Shown: piece after piece, positions 34,893 through 46,362 of the stretch
How positions within the stretch are numbered: the first letter of the stretch is position 1
How the letters are laid out: the number at the start of each line of letters is the position of its first letter
DNA from: Lepidodermella squamata
Lineage: Eukaryota > Gastrotricha
Length of the DNA stretch: 64,000 nt
Direction: 5' to 3'
Assembly (NCBI GenBank): GCA_047495785.1
Contig: JBLDXI010000033.1
Span: 558,001 to 622,000 of the forward strand
Notes under the pieces: model-generated
What the model was told of the DNA's origin: nothing
Database searches by the model: none
The model's input: only the letters and a program-made list of their open reading frames with translations
Program-made: the position numbers and the translations under genes

Positions 34893-35200
34893 TTCAAGTA
34901 GTTCAAATTGACTTGCGAAAATGTCGGCTCTGTTGGCTCTCAAATGCTACAAAAGCTCGGCTGGAAAGAGGGCGAAGGCCTTGGTTCTGCCACGTTGAAC
35001 CTGTCGGTCGGGGCTTGGGCGATCTAGGCGATACTTCTGGTCCGTCTGCTATGATTGCTCCACCTGTTGACGCTCCTGATGTGCAGCCGAACAACTTCCA
35101 AGACCAAACTGGGCCAGTTTGGTCTTGGAAGTTGTCTGGGGCGTCTGCTTTCCTCCCAAATGACTTGAAGCAGACTGCCAATAGTTCGATGTTGAATTGA
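34893..35200 (+). pseudogene. G-patch domain fragment, SUGP1/RBM-like, frameshifted
   Basis: One frame reads NVGSVGSQMLQKLGWKEGEGLGS, the first half of a G-patch as in the splicing factor SUGP1 (QMLQKMGWKEGEGLGS). The frame then stops at about 35026. The neighbouring frame continues as HVEPVGRGLGDLGDTSGPSAM to a stop at 35200, as if one base were lost after the Gly-Leu-Gly motif. None of the SURP or RNA-binding parts of such proteins are found upstream. A 22-bp perfect palindrome lies at 35091–35135. Best read as a broken or retroposed gene piece; a sequencing indel in a real small gene is possible. Confidence 0.45.
35091..35135. repeat. Perfect palindrome, 22-bp arms, 1-nt centre
   Basis: The left arm starting ACAACTTCCAAGACC (35091–35112) is the exact reverse complement of 35114–35135, with one G between. 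It lies in the open frame that follows the G-patch fragment. Confidence 0.95.
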
Positions 35201-35389
35201 ATAATTATATCAATCAGTTGCATCCTCGCCAAATTTACTTCTACATCTTTTATTTTTTAGTTAGTTCTTTCTTTTTTTCTTGCTTCAATGCATTTTTTCT
35301 CCATTGTTTAGAGATGCAAATAACTTGATTTATATGAACATTGACATACATATCTGATTGGAGTCTTACTGATTTGTAACGTGGTGAAT

Positions 35390-35764
35390 ATGAGTTCTAA
35401 GACAAATCAAATCGGCGACAATGAGTTTTCTGAAGAAGATTTGACCGCTTTGAGGACTGATGGAGAGAAACGATTAGCTGAGCTTCTTGATGTCGAAGAG
35501 AGCGACGAAAACTTGTCAGATCTTGACCCTGACAAGCTAGCTAAATATTTGGATGAGTATAATCACATTGACAACACGCTGGATGCGCTTGATGCTTGTG
35601 TTGGTATGCTGGACAAACAAGCAGATGACCTCGCGTCGAAGATTCGGCAGTTTCTTCTGGAGGATGATGATTCACCTCCCGCTGAACAGTCGTCGCCTGT
35701 TGCTGTGGAAGACAGTGTGAAACATGTTGATAAACCGGAGGATATTGATGGAAGCAAGCGATAG
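35390..35764 (+). CDS. BBLN: Bublin coiled-coil protein (C9orf16/UPF0184 family)
   Basis: A small acidic 124-residue protein. The core LAKYLDEYNHIDNTLDALDACVGMLDKQADDLASKIRQFLLEDDD matches the conserved short coiled coil of the bublin/UPF0184 family (human C9orf16: YAAINSMLDQINSCLDHLEEKNDHL). Both flanks are acidic and disordered. In nematodes the homolog controls intermediate-filament organisation in the intestine; here only the family can be inferred. The ATG at 35390 is used because the two codons before it are GTG. Short upstream ATGs sit between the TTGTTTAG acceptor at 35311 and the start. RNASEK follows 172 nt downstream on the same strand. Confidence 0.6.
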   Translation: MSSKTNQIGDNEFSEEDLTALRTDGEKRLAELLDVEESDENLSDLDPDKLAKYLDEYNHIDNTLDALDACVGMLDKQADDLASKIRQFLLEDDDSPPAEQSSPVAVEDSVKHVDKPEDIDGSKR

Positions 35765-35936
35765 TTTATTATATCTATTTTCAAGGAGTTTTTATTTCAA
35801 CGTTACTATTATTGTATTTGCTTTCAAAACTGATTCCGTCTTTGCGCTAGTGGTTGCAATCTTTTAATGAAATGATTACTTTTATGTATTAATTTTATTG
35901 TTGCCTAGGTTGAATAATTAGACATATAGACTTATC

Positions 35937-36346
35937 ATGGCGGTGAGAGGAAAATTTTGCGGGCCGAAGTGCTCAATGTGCTGGACCTTGCTGAGTATTT
36001 GGGGCATTGTCATGCTGGTAAGTTCAACTTTACGTGCATGATGTTGGTAAATTATTCGATGTTTTTAAAGGCAATTCTCGGCGTTCTTTTCTACGTTCGA
36101 GCTGTAGGATTGTTTGAAGACCTCGGAATCGAACTCGAACTTAAAAACAATACACCGAAGGGTTCGCCACCACAATACGACTATGATAAGGTCATTGCTG
36201 CGTACCAACAAGTAGCTATTAATTGCTGGATTGCTGCCGGCATTTACGTCGCTGTTCTCGCCGTATCTTTCTGGCAGTGGAAATTGAACGTCGCAGCATC
36301 GCAATACGACACACCTGCACCTGTTGCAGCGTCATCTGCCCAATAG
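35937..36346 (+). CDS. RNASEK: Ribonuclease kappa
   Basis: Exons 35937–36017 and 36071–36346, with a 53-nt intron in phase 0, encode 118 residues. It begins MAVRGKFCGPKCSMCWTLLS, runs through TM1 (LLSIWGIVMLAILGVLFYV), then YDKVIAAYQQVAINCWIAAGIYVAVLAVSFWQ as TM2. This is the RNASEK layout: CCGPK start, two helices, and NCxIAAGxY. RNase kappa associates with the V-ATPase and is needed for endosomal uptake in animals; reported RNase activity is less certain. A TTGCCTAG acceptor ends 28 nt before the ATG, in the short gap after bublin. Confidence 0.88.
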
Positions 36347-36706
36347 ATGCAATATTCACAGCAATTCCATGATGATTGGTGGTGCATCCGATTATTTTCA
36401 TCCGTTTCTTATATGTGTAATAGATCGCTATTTTTATTTCCCGAAAACGATGATTCCTCAGTCTTGTATTACAGTTCTATGCTAAAGTTGTTAAATTAAT
36501 TCGATAATCAACATCTTCTTGATACAAGTAATTTTCTTTAAATTTTGGTGTCACCACAGATTTCTTCTTGTCTTGTGATAGCGTCTAGCCTCTTAATTGT
36601 TATCAAAAAGCGCTTGAGTTGCACGATATTACATGTTTCGAAAAATGGAGCCTTGAAATGAAAAATTGAATTTTCAAATTTTCTCTCTATTTTTAGGTGC
36701 TTAAAA

Positions 36707-37954
36707 ATGGCGAAATTACTTATGGCTCTTGCCCTGGTGGCTGTTCTAGTTTCATTTATACTCTCGTCATTTCTTTCTTTGGAATACCCGCAAGCAACGT
36801 ATGTCGATTTGAAACAACGACTCAGTGATCTCGCGTTCAATTACGCTCATTCTTGCTTGAAAATCGCCGAGTTTTTCGGCGCTATTCGTCTTCCAGTTTT
36901 CTACCGATGGTTCTTTCAAAGTCAAGGTGCTCAGCTGAAACGTCAAAAATCGCCCGATGAAAATTCTTACGAGACGAAAATTTCAAATGTTCCAGTCACG
37001 ATTTTCAAACCGCCTCATTACGCTAGCAAGAAAGCGTTACCTGGTATTATTTACGTACCAGGTGGCTTATTTATTCTGCCCACTCGAGAGGAGCATTATC
37101 AGTTTAGTCAAATGTTGGCTACTAATATTTCTGCTATAGTCTTCCTAGTCCACCAACGGGTCGCGCCGGAATACCCATTCCCAGCCCCGTTGGATGACGT
37201 TAAAGCTGTTTCTGAGTATATTCTATGGAATCCGGAGGAATTCAACGTAAGGCCTAACCGAATTTCGATTGGAGGGGACGATACAGGGGCTGCTTTGGCA
37301 TTATCGACCGTAATCGACCTCGTCAATGCAGATCCGATGGAAGAACGCGTGCCTCTAAACAAATTCTACTCAATGTTCATGGTCAGCCCAGTTTTGCAGA
37401 TTACAAATCTTGCCTTACCATCTTACATTGTGAATAAGAATTACATTCACGGAATTCACCCGTCTGAGGCCTTGAGCTACTATTCAGGGATTGAGCGTCC
37501 CTCCTCGAGATTACTCAACGCTATAAGCGAAAATATGCATATTCCTTTCACGATGAAAATCAGATTCCAGCCTTTGTTGGATTATCATTTGATGAACGAT
37601 ACTTTCATACCCGAGGAGTACGTTGCGCCTGATTTAGCGCTGGATTTATCGCCTGACGTGCCTGAAAAAGTGACGTGGCTAGCGAGTCAAGCCGAGGCGT
37701 TTCCTATGTTGTACGAAAATAGTTATCTGACGAAATTACCGGTGACGTACATTCAAACGTGCGAGCATTCAATGGCCCGTGATGACGGGTTAATTTTTGC
37801 GAAGCGGCTCGAAAAAAATGCGGTTTCTTTGAAGCTGGCCGTCATCCGCCAGGCCATGCACGACGATCCCGTTATACGAAGCGGCGTGTTTGTCGAGGCG
37901 ACGCGTGATCTCATTCGTTTTATGCGCCGTACGTTGTACAAACAGGGCGCGTGA
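36707..37954 (+). CDS. AADAC/NCEH1-like alpha/beta-hydrolase, predicted pseudoenzyme
   Basis: A 415-residue single-exon protein. An N-terminal signal anchor (LLMALALVAVLVSFILSSFLS) suggests a type II ER-membrane protein as in AADAC. The fold is clear (HQRVAPEYPFPAPLDDVKA; CEHSMARDDGLIFAKRL), but key residues are changed. The oxyanion HGGG motif is YVPGG (about 118–120). The nucleophile elbow GDSAG is GDDTG, with Asp192 replacing Ser. The acid in the YDxLRDDG motif is Ser (EHSMARDDG). A His remains in AMHDD. It is therefore unlikely to hydrolyse esters and may bind lipid or a partner. A TTTTTAG acceptor ends 10 nt before the ATG; the gap after RNASEK is 360 nt. Confidence 0.75.
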   Translation: MAKLLMALALVAVLVSFILSSFLSLEYPQATYVDLKQRLSDLAFNYAHSCLKIAEFFGAIRLPVFYRWFFQSQGAQLKRQKSPDENSYETKISNVPVTIFKPPHYASKKALPGIIYVPGGLFILPTREEHYQFSQMLATNISAIVFLVHQRVAPEYPFPAPLDDVKAVSEYILWNPEEFNVRPNRISIGGDDTGAALALSTVIDLVNADPMEERVPLNKFYSMFMVSPVLQITNLALPSYIVNKNYIHGIHPSEALSYYSGIERPSSRLLNAISENMHIPFTMKIRFQPLLDYHLMNDTFIPEEYVAPDLALDLSPDVPEKVTWLASQAEAFPMLYENSYLTKLPVTYIQTCEHSMARDDGLIFAKRLEKNAVSLKLAVIRQAMHDDPVIRSGVFVEATRDLIRFMRRTLYKQGA

Positions 37955-38675
37955 TTAATCGATCCCTCTACGTCTTCGCTATTGTTGTGAATTAAAAAAA
38001 ATACGCAGCTCGTAGATTTTTTATAATGATAACGCCAAAGCATGCTGGTTTTTTTTACGCTTCCGCTAACACCAATTCAATCAATGGTTTTACATATTTT
38101 ATCTCCTGCTTTTATAATGTTCACAACTTTTGGTAGCTGGTGTTGAATTTTTGATGAAATCATTTGTTTCACGGCAATTTGCTAGCTATTAAATTGATGT
38201 CTCAATAGGTGTATAGAGAAAATACGTGTTTGCCTTTTGAAAGCACTTTTTCTTGTATGAATTCAATTAGGTCGCGTATAGTATTTCTCGTTTTTCATAG
38301 GTACATTATTTTGTGGCCCACAGTACAAGATAGGACCCACTAATCGAGCTCGGACTCACGCAATTTCTCGCATTAAATATTTATGATCAAAAACAAATTT
38401 TACTAGTAATATTTATCCAGGGTTAAATTTTACCTGGGCAAGTCTGTAAAACATTTTAAACTCGTTTACAGGTTAATTATTAATGTCTTTTACCTGTTAT
38501 TGAAAATTTACTGGTTTTAAAATTGCCGTGGAATGCTTGATAAGATCTACCTAGTAAAATTAAAATTTCGAATTTTTATGCTGAAATTTAACCGGTTTTA
38601 TTTTCTCAATTTTTTAGGTCTTCTTTAATGTTGACTTTTTGTTTGTTCTGTCCGTGGCGCTCGTCATAGCCAGAA
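37955..38675. other. Intergenic before the forkhead gene
   Basis: AT-rich. A CAATTTTTTAG acceptor at 38617 and a 13-codon upstream ORF (38628–38669) lie before the forkhead start. No gene is seen. Confidence 0.5.
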
Positions 38676-41600
38676 ATGCGAGAATTTATTCGCATCGAGC
38701 TGCCACCGCCGCTGGTTTCGGCCCGGAACCGCGTCGTTGGCACCCGCAGTGTGGTTCGAACAAAATCGGGCAACATTGTGGCGGCTCCAACAATATCAAG
38801 CCAGCCGCCCAGTGTTTCTTCGTCGATTCAAACTTGTGAAAGCATTGAAGAAAGGACGTTATCGCCGCAATTTTCGTCGTCGTTAGAAACGGTTATGATG
38901 GCCTCGTCTTGTGATTCGGATTCGCAAGCTACTAATATGCCTAGTCAGGTCGAAGCGGTTCCGATTTTACCACCTGCTTACGGCTTGCGGCTGGATATCC
39001 CTAACCAGGTAAATTTTCACGATACCTAAATATAACATAACATAACAAACAAACATAACAAAATTTTAAATTTATTATTATTTTAAAATATGTAAATTAG
39101 TCGAATTTTATGAATTTTCAATTCTGAATTTCAATTTTTTTTTGAAAATTTTAGCTCATTTTTCCTAATTAAAGTAAAATACAGTTTAGAATCGGAAAAA
39201 ATCTATTTTGAGCCGTTTGAATTTTTTTTATGAATTTTATTTCCCAAAAATAAGGGAATTTCTTTGGCCATTTTCAGACTTTGAATTTTAACTATTATAT
39301 AGCTCCTATTATTTCAATTATTTTTTTTCTCACCTAGGTTATCACTGAAGTCTCCGATCTGGAAGAAAGTAACGGCGCGGCTTATGACTCGGACGATTCG
39401 CTCAAAGATCTCAACTGGCTGGGCGGGCTCAACCCGACGAAAATGGCCGGCAGCAGTGGTCAAAAGCCTAGCACAAATGTCTCATCGGCTAGTCAACACC
39501 AGCAACAAGCTAATCGAATCAAACAATTGCAATCTCCGCGGCGAAATACAGCCGCTCCTCCGCCCAGCTCGATATCACCCCGGCCGAGACCAGTCACCCC
39601 CGGGTCGAGCCTAGCGCCCTATTTGAAGCGGGTTAGTCAAGCCCCGACGGCCGGGACCGCCTTATCACCAATCCGGCAGTCATCCCCGATCCAGCCCGAA
39701 ATCTCGGTAGTCCAGGCGCAACATCAACCGACTACAGCCACCTTAATGGCGACATCGGTGCCTGTCTCGCAAATGATATCCCACCCGCCCTGGGTGACTC
39801 AACAGCGCGAACAGAGGCGGCTGAATCGGCTCAAACGTCCCCCATTCAGCTACGTCGCACTGTGTTGCATGGCCTTGGCGAGTTCTGAGACGTTAACTCT
39901 TCCACTGACTCAAATTTACAAATGGATCGAAGACTCGTTTCCGTACTACGCGAGGCCTGAGTGCTATCAAGACTGGCGGAGTTCGATTCGACACACCCTA
40001 TCGCTTTACACGTTCTTCCAATCCGCGCCGGTAATTATCGGCCGGAAAACGATACCAACATGGCGGCTTGATGTGACAGAGCCGGAGCGGTTGGATATTG
40101 CCCGGCTGGTTGTCGAGTACCAGAGCCATATGAATTCGCAGTTCATTTCGGAGTGGACGTCGCGCCTGGTGTACGCCGAGCAGAGGTCGCATCGCCGCGG
40201 TGCTTACGATCGACAGGCGTCGCGGTTCAAGGCGTTCAGTGCGCTGCGGAGTCGCAGCTCATCGACGGATACGTTGACCAGCACGCATTCGAACAGCACG
40301 TCGGCGACTGGGGGCTATCAAAGCTTCACGCCCGACAGTGGCATGTCCAGTATTACTTGTAAGCCACCTTAATTTATTATTTAAAAAATTGAATTTTAAA
40401 TTTTAAATTAATTAAAAAAATGTGGATTTGAAAAGTTCCTTTTTTGGGAAAAACAGGCTTAAACATGAACCAAAAATATGGTTTGTTAAATAATTAAATT
40501 AACTATAATCCTGCCTGGCATGTAGCTGGTCAGGATTAGAAATATTTCAGTCTAATGGATGTGAAATCAAAATTTATCCAGTTTCTCATCAAATTGTATT
40601 TTTCAAAAATTAGCTCTACCAAAGAGCATTTCGTCTTTATCTGAGTTTCCTTCAAAGAAATTTGCTGTTGGAAACTTGGAAACTGCCGATCTTAACATTT
40701 TGGAGATTTTAGAGATTTCTCGGTTGGACGAAATTTATTGGATTTTCTTATTCTAATCATTCTGATTTCGGAATTTTTCTGGCCTGGGGATTCGTTGGGC
40801 GTCTTTAGGGACATTGTAATTCAAATTTTAGTTCAGAAATTCTGAAAATTAGTTTCGCAACTCTTTTTTGGGTCCCGATTTTAAATACGGCCGCGGTAGG
40901 TTTTTCGGCGTCGCTAGTGTCGTAGTATTAAAATTCTCAATTTTCAAGAAAATGTATCCTAAAACACTCAAATTCGAAGCGATCGCAAGTAGAGATTTAA
41001 GAACCGCGAAAAAATCTTATCAATTGATTGCTATATCGATTGCTAAATTTTGCAACATTTCAAAGTTGTATTCCTTTGATTCCGTTAGCCAGGAAATTTC
41101 AATTTATAATGGGCAATGTGACCATAAATCGTAAATTTAGTCTAAATTGCCTGAAATAAGTTGAAATTGATATTATTCCACTTTGAAAGCTAAATTTTTA
41201 AATATTTTTCTTTATTTTTCAGCCGCAAGTGGCCCGACGCCTATGACGATAAGCGAAGCTGATATATCCCTACTAAGCGGCGCCCTGACCTCAATAACCG
41301 CCGCGACAGTCGCCTCAGTCAGCAATAACACCTCGTCATCGTCCTCCGTATTCCACCATCACCACCACCACCCAAACCCGAACAACCGTCGCATGTCACC
41401 CGCGCCCGTTATGATGTGCGGCGCGGCGCCCGGCTGCACCCAGCCGAGTCTGGCCGCCTCGCCCGCGCCGTCGAACGCGTCGGCCGCGACCTCCTCGACA
41501 ACGACGACGACAACGTACGAAACCGGGCCTGGTATTACGATAATCCGCATCCCGCCGAATGCGCCCAAATTCGGCCTTCTCGTTCTTGCCCCATCGCCTG

Positions 41601-42894
41601 CTCAGCAGCAGCAAATGATGGCCCATCAGATGCTGCAGCAGCAACACCAACAACAACAACACCTGCCAGCGCCTTCGACGCCGATGAGCATTGTCAGCGA
41701 TTCGAACTGTTCTTCCGTGCCTTTGTTCGATTTGACTAATCAATCGTGAGTTTTCGTTTACATTTTAAAAAATTTTGAAAAAATTGAAAAATTAAAATAA
41801 TTTAAAATTGATTTATTTTTTTTGAAATTTTCTCATAAGATCTTCGAATTCTTAAACAATTGATACAAAGAAAGTCGTAATAATCAGAAAATGCCCGATT
41901 GATCATTGTTGAACCAGTTCAAATATTAGTATAAAATGAATAGCTTTCTGAAATATGAGATTTTGGGATATTTTCTCAGTTAATAAATTTTTGCTCTAAA
42001 TGAGGTGATCTGAAGAAGCAAATGCATTAGCCTAGATAATGACAAATGTTGAGTTATTAAATACCTGGAAACAAAGTATTTCGAATATTTGGGGGCTAAT
42101 TTTCACCAATAATTGATTGAAATAAATAATTAAAAATAGCCAAAATAAGGTTTAGGGTGTTCAAAAAATTAGGAAAAATAGAAAAAATGCTAAATAGGAA
42201 AAATGCCGGAAAGCTAGTTTTTCCACATTTTATTATCTAAAACAGTTTGAAAATGAAAAAAAGAAGTTATCTTGGGGCTTCACGGAATTGGGATTTTTTA
42301 AAATAATTATACGCTTTCTCTTTTTTTTATAGTTTCGGCGTTCAAATTCAACCTCAAATGAACGGACAGCAAATGTCGGGCCAACAACAAAATAATTCTA
42401 GCGGCAATATGATGGGCCAGTCGCCTTCCGTTCTCGTCTCAACCCCGCCCGGTTCCGTCGAAACCGCCGGCTATCACCAGCAAATGCAACAATACACGTA
42501 TTCGAACGATGTAAATCAGCAGTATCAACAGGTGATGCATTACCAGAATCAGCAGCAGCAGTCGAAAGAGGACCAGCAACATATGCAATTTATGGCTGAA
42601 TTTCACTCACAACTAGCTGCAACCTCATCTCCAGCGCATGTAAATCAACAACAACAGCCGTATTTGACGATTGAGCCGTCTCCGATGGGCGTTGAAACAA
42701 CGCAGATGATAGAATCTATCGATGATTTTGCGGCTTCGATGGATTTGGACATTTCGCTGCAAGATTTTGTCGGCTCAGCTGAGGAACTGTTCGCAGATGC
42801 GGCTAATATCGACTTTGCGGCCATGTTGGACGGAGCTTTAGACACGCCCCGTAGCGTCCTATTACCGCCCTCTGACGGCCATGGAATTTTGTGA
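38676..42894 (+). CDS. Diverged forkhead transcription factor, FoxN-like
   Basis: Four exons: 38676–39008, 39338–40358, 41223–41745 and 42333–42894, about 812 residues. A DDSLKDLNWL motif precedes the DNA-binding domain, as in FoxN proteins. The forkhead domain spans about residues 277–355: KRPPFSYVALCCMALASS, IYKWIEDSFPYYA, WRSSIRHTLSLY, PTWRLDVTE. The recognition helix departs from the consensus W-x-NSIRHNLSLN: Asn is Ser (about 326), and two further Asn are Thr and Tyr; the DNA-contacting His is kept. Flanks are low complexity: Ser/Pro/Gln-rich, a six-His run, and glutamine-rich stretches. The C terminus is acidic (DDFAASMDLDISLQDF), like a transactivation domain. The start at 38676 could lie further upstream. 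Confidence 0.8.
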
Positions 42895-45181
42895 TTTTTT
42901 TTGCTAGACACACAGAGAGAAAAATATTTACGGGGAACGAATTTGTAGAGCAAAAAATAGTGTGATTTTGATTTCCTCGATAAAGAAATTGTGCCGTGTC
43001 GTGGTTTTTCTTGTCTCACCTTTTAGTCATTTTTTTACTCCAAAATATACGTATACAAAGAAGCTTGAAGGGAAAGAATATTGCATAATTTTCTTGTTGT
43101 TACAAAAAATATCTTCGCTGCAATTCGATGCATTGGCTTTGTTGTGTTTAAAATTTGTGTCATGGCCGCGCAAGTATTCCATACTGGTATTCCATGTATT
43201 AATAATTGAATTCGGACCAATCAATGAGGAACCAAATCGAGAAATAATCAACAACAATTTTGTCTCACCGTGTGACGCAAAATCCTGTAGTCAACTAATA
43301 TTTAGAGAAAAATCAAACCGAATAGTAATTATTAGATTTTTCAGCCACCCTGTGTAAAAATCTTAATCTACTTCTCACCTTGTTTAGTTGAAATTCGCAC
43401 TTTTCTAGTATAATTTGACTTTTCTTTAACATGGGAATTAACATACTGCTTCACTTATTTTAGTCGGTTATTTTGGATCTCGTTGTAAAAAAATTATTCG
43501 AGCACACAACACTCGACCCGGTTTGACCTTGAAATCTATAGCTCTTTTGTCGATATAGCAGAAGTATTTGCACATATGATCGCACTTTTTGCTCCTGAGA
43601 AATTTTGTGACGAAAAAACTTGATGTTGATAAAAATCCGAAAGCTTACAAGCAAAATGTAGTTCGATGATGAAATTTCTGTTCCAAGTTGATGATTTAAG
43701 TCTCTCGATGAAAGGTTGTTTTGCGAAGAAATTGGTTACAATTTCGAAAAGAATTATTACCAACTCAGTGCTCAATTAATTTTATTTCGGTTTATTATCT
43801 GCTTGAATTTCTTTGGCGGGAACACTCGATGAAATTTCGGTTCTTTAATACTATTACCATACCTAACAGTATGCATATGCTTTGATGAAATTGTGAAAAA
43901 ACGTGTTTCTTTTTTACTGAAGCTAAGCTAGAAAAATGCATGCTCCTTTGCTGTGTCGATTGATGGGATTTAATTACTAAGAGCTTATTGCTGCAAAAAA
44001 TTGAGAAAACCAATTCTGCTTGAATTTAAAACCGCTCTCTTCTTCGTCGTAAATTTTTAGAACCTGGGCTTCTTCCTGGCTTTAAAAATCGCCGTTTTTT
44101 GCGTGTTGAAAATCGAGAGAAAAACATTGATATTACTCTTATTCTATTCCAAACTTATTGTTGTTAAAAATCGAATTTGATGATGAAAACAAAACTGTAA
44201 ACGATTTCGCCTGCCTCGCTCTTAATTTGTCTCTTTTTTCTGTTCGTTTTTTCGTCATTGCGATCGAGGAGACATTGTTATTTACAAAAATACTACGTAT
44301 ATTACTTGAATGTAATGCAAAAACGTATAGTTTGACTGTAGTTTGCCTAAATAAATTTGGTTTGCGAGAAAACAATTGCTCGTGGAGTTTTTTGCGCAGT
44401 GGTTTAACGTGGGTGTGAAGTTCCGTGAAGCGTGAAATGGATCACGGCAAAGTTTCCAGACCAACTGTTTCAAGCTTAGCGCTGAGTTTGAAACTTCCAA
44501 TGCAGATTTGGAAATTTTCGGAAATTTCATGATGAATTATCACAATTCCAGATGTATGGTCTAAAAATTCTACGTGGATTTTGCGCTATTCTTTTAAGAA
44601 CTTGGCATAGTCCAGATTCAACGTAATTATCAAAAAATGGCTCTTCGTTTGGTGTTTATTAATTATTTGTGTCCTAGAGAGTCCTGGAGGTTACCCTGCT
44701 ATTTTTTAACCTTAGGAGAAAATTAATTTTATTAAAATAAACATATACCGAGAGAATATCATTTATTTAACCTAAGAAATAAAAAATTTACCGGAGAAAC
44801 CCGAAAAAACTCCTATGGTAACCGTTTCGGTAATTTTCGGTAATTTTCGGTATTTTCGGTATTGAATTTAATCTCAATTGCCAATGACACAATTGATTAC
44901 TATTCTCTTGATATTTCAACTTTTCAAAAAAAATTATTTTCGTTTTCTTTGTTTGCATTACCTACTTGTGTGACAACCTGCATCATTTGGGATTTTTCAC
45001 AGAGTTTGAATCTACCTACATGTTTTTCTAGAAGTTGATAAGAATGTAAAAAGATAAGTTGGTGTGAGAAGCTTATCGGGATTCTTCGTATCACCTGGGC
45101 CTAACCTCAAATGCTATACCTTATGTTAATTCTGTCAAGTTATTTACAATTCTAGGTGAAACGGAGTTCTAATAGATTTTC
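42895..45181. other. Intergenic, AT-rich
   Basis: 3' flank of the forkhead gene and 5' flank of the GNAT gene. A short tandem TTTTCGGTAA-type repeat occurs at about 44825–44865, and a TTCTAG acceptor lies at 45155, 27 nt before the GNAT start. No gene is recognised. Confidence 0.5.
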
Positions 45182-46362
45182 ATGGCTACTAACGATTTTG
45201 CCTACCGTGAGTGTGCCTTCGATGCCGACGATTTCGCCGCGTTGAATCGGCTCGAACGGGAGGCGTATCGGTACTACGCCTTCACAGACCCAGACAAGCC
45301 CCGCCACGGCAAACTCGACAATCACTACGTAATGATGGTCGACGACGTGGCAACAGGGCAAAAAGGCGTCGCGACATGCTCGGCCAGTTGGAAACCGATG
45401 CGAGCTGGCGGCAAAATGCGGCTATGCGGCGAAATCTACCGGCTTAGGGTTGACGCGACCTACAGGCGACGGGGCCTTGGGCGTTACTTGGTCACCCATA
45501 TGGAGGAGGAGCTGAAAAAACGGGGCGTAGAGTTGGCATATATCATCATTTGGACCCCAAATCCAGGCAGCGAGACGTATTTTAGAAGCTTTCATACCCC
45601 TGGGTTTATCTTGCCATCAGTTTATTTCAGATCATGAAATACGAGCAAGTTTATCATACGTATATGCGTATGATAACGATTGATCGGTTAGTGGCTCAAC
45701 CTGCAAACCCTGCGTTTGAGGTGGAGCGAATTGACAAACCGTACGCAGCTCTTCAAGAGAAGTTCGGGAAGTGTTTGCTATGGCCAGAGGATCCTAACAT
45801 ACTTCACCTATCGGTAAGATTAGCTTACATTACATCTACAAATGACATAACTTGATATGCCCAGTTGTATCGAACCCGGCTGCCGGGATCCTCCGAATAT
45901 GTCGAAGCTCTGTTGTGGGACCATTGCTACCCCCTTGGCATTATGCTAATGCCTTTTGCCGAAAAAGCGACCGTTGAAATTCGGCGGTTTCTTAACAAAC
46001 TTGCACCTAATTACTTCGAAAAACCGATAGGAATGCACGAAAAGTTCGTGATCCGTTGCGTGTTCCCGTTTACGATTCCCGACAACGCGACGCCGGAACA
46101 AGTTCGCGAGCCTATCGTTGCGATTTTACGCAAGATGGCGGTTGATAGTTTGAAGGCTGGGGCGGGTTATCTTGTTGTGCATGAACATCATTCAGCGCTC
46201 AGTCGAGAAATGTTGGACGTTTTGCCGTTTGCGAACTTGCTGCCTGATATGGCTCATACGTTTTCGATCAAGCCCCTCGCGGCGCCTGATTGGGAAGACT
46301 TGAAACGCAACCTTGCAGAAGAAGTTAAAACGACGATATTTGTCAACGCTGATGAACTTTGA
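45182..46362 (+). CDS. GNAT-family N-acetyltransferase with an unassigned C-terminal region
   Basis: Three exons: 45182–45576, 45621–45813 and 45865–46362, introns 44 and 51 nt, about 361 residues. The N-terminal third is a GNAT acetyl-CoA domain: LCGEIYRLRVDATYRRRGLGRYLVTHM holds the (Q/R)-x-x-G-x-G/A motif that binds acetyl-CoA. The next strand is AYIIIWTPNPGSETLFQ, ending in YHTYMRM. The remaining about 165 residues (from LYRTRLPG to VNADEL) I cannot assign; they may be a second, degenerate GNAT-like half. The first intron join was chosen because it alone keeps the frame; it is unusually short. Substrate unknown. Confidence 0.65.

Noticed and set aside
41359-41743. Minus-strand frames of 69–115 codons inside the forkhead gene
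   Set aside because: Antisense of low-complexity Ser/Thr/Gln/His coding sequence; no start context or homology.
45577-45633. Very short (17- or 28-nt) intron in the GNAT gene
   Set aside because: These joins either create a stop or need an intron too short to splice; the 44-nt GTATTT…CATCAG intron keeps frame and fits the local size range.
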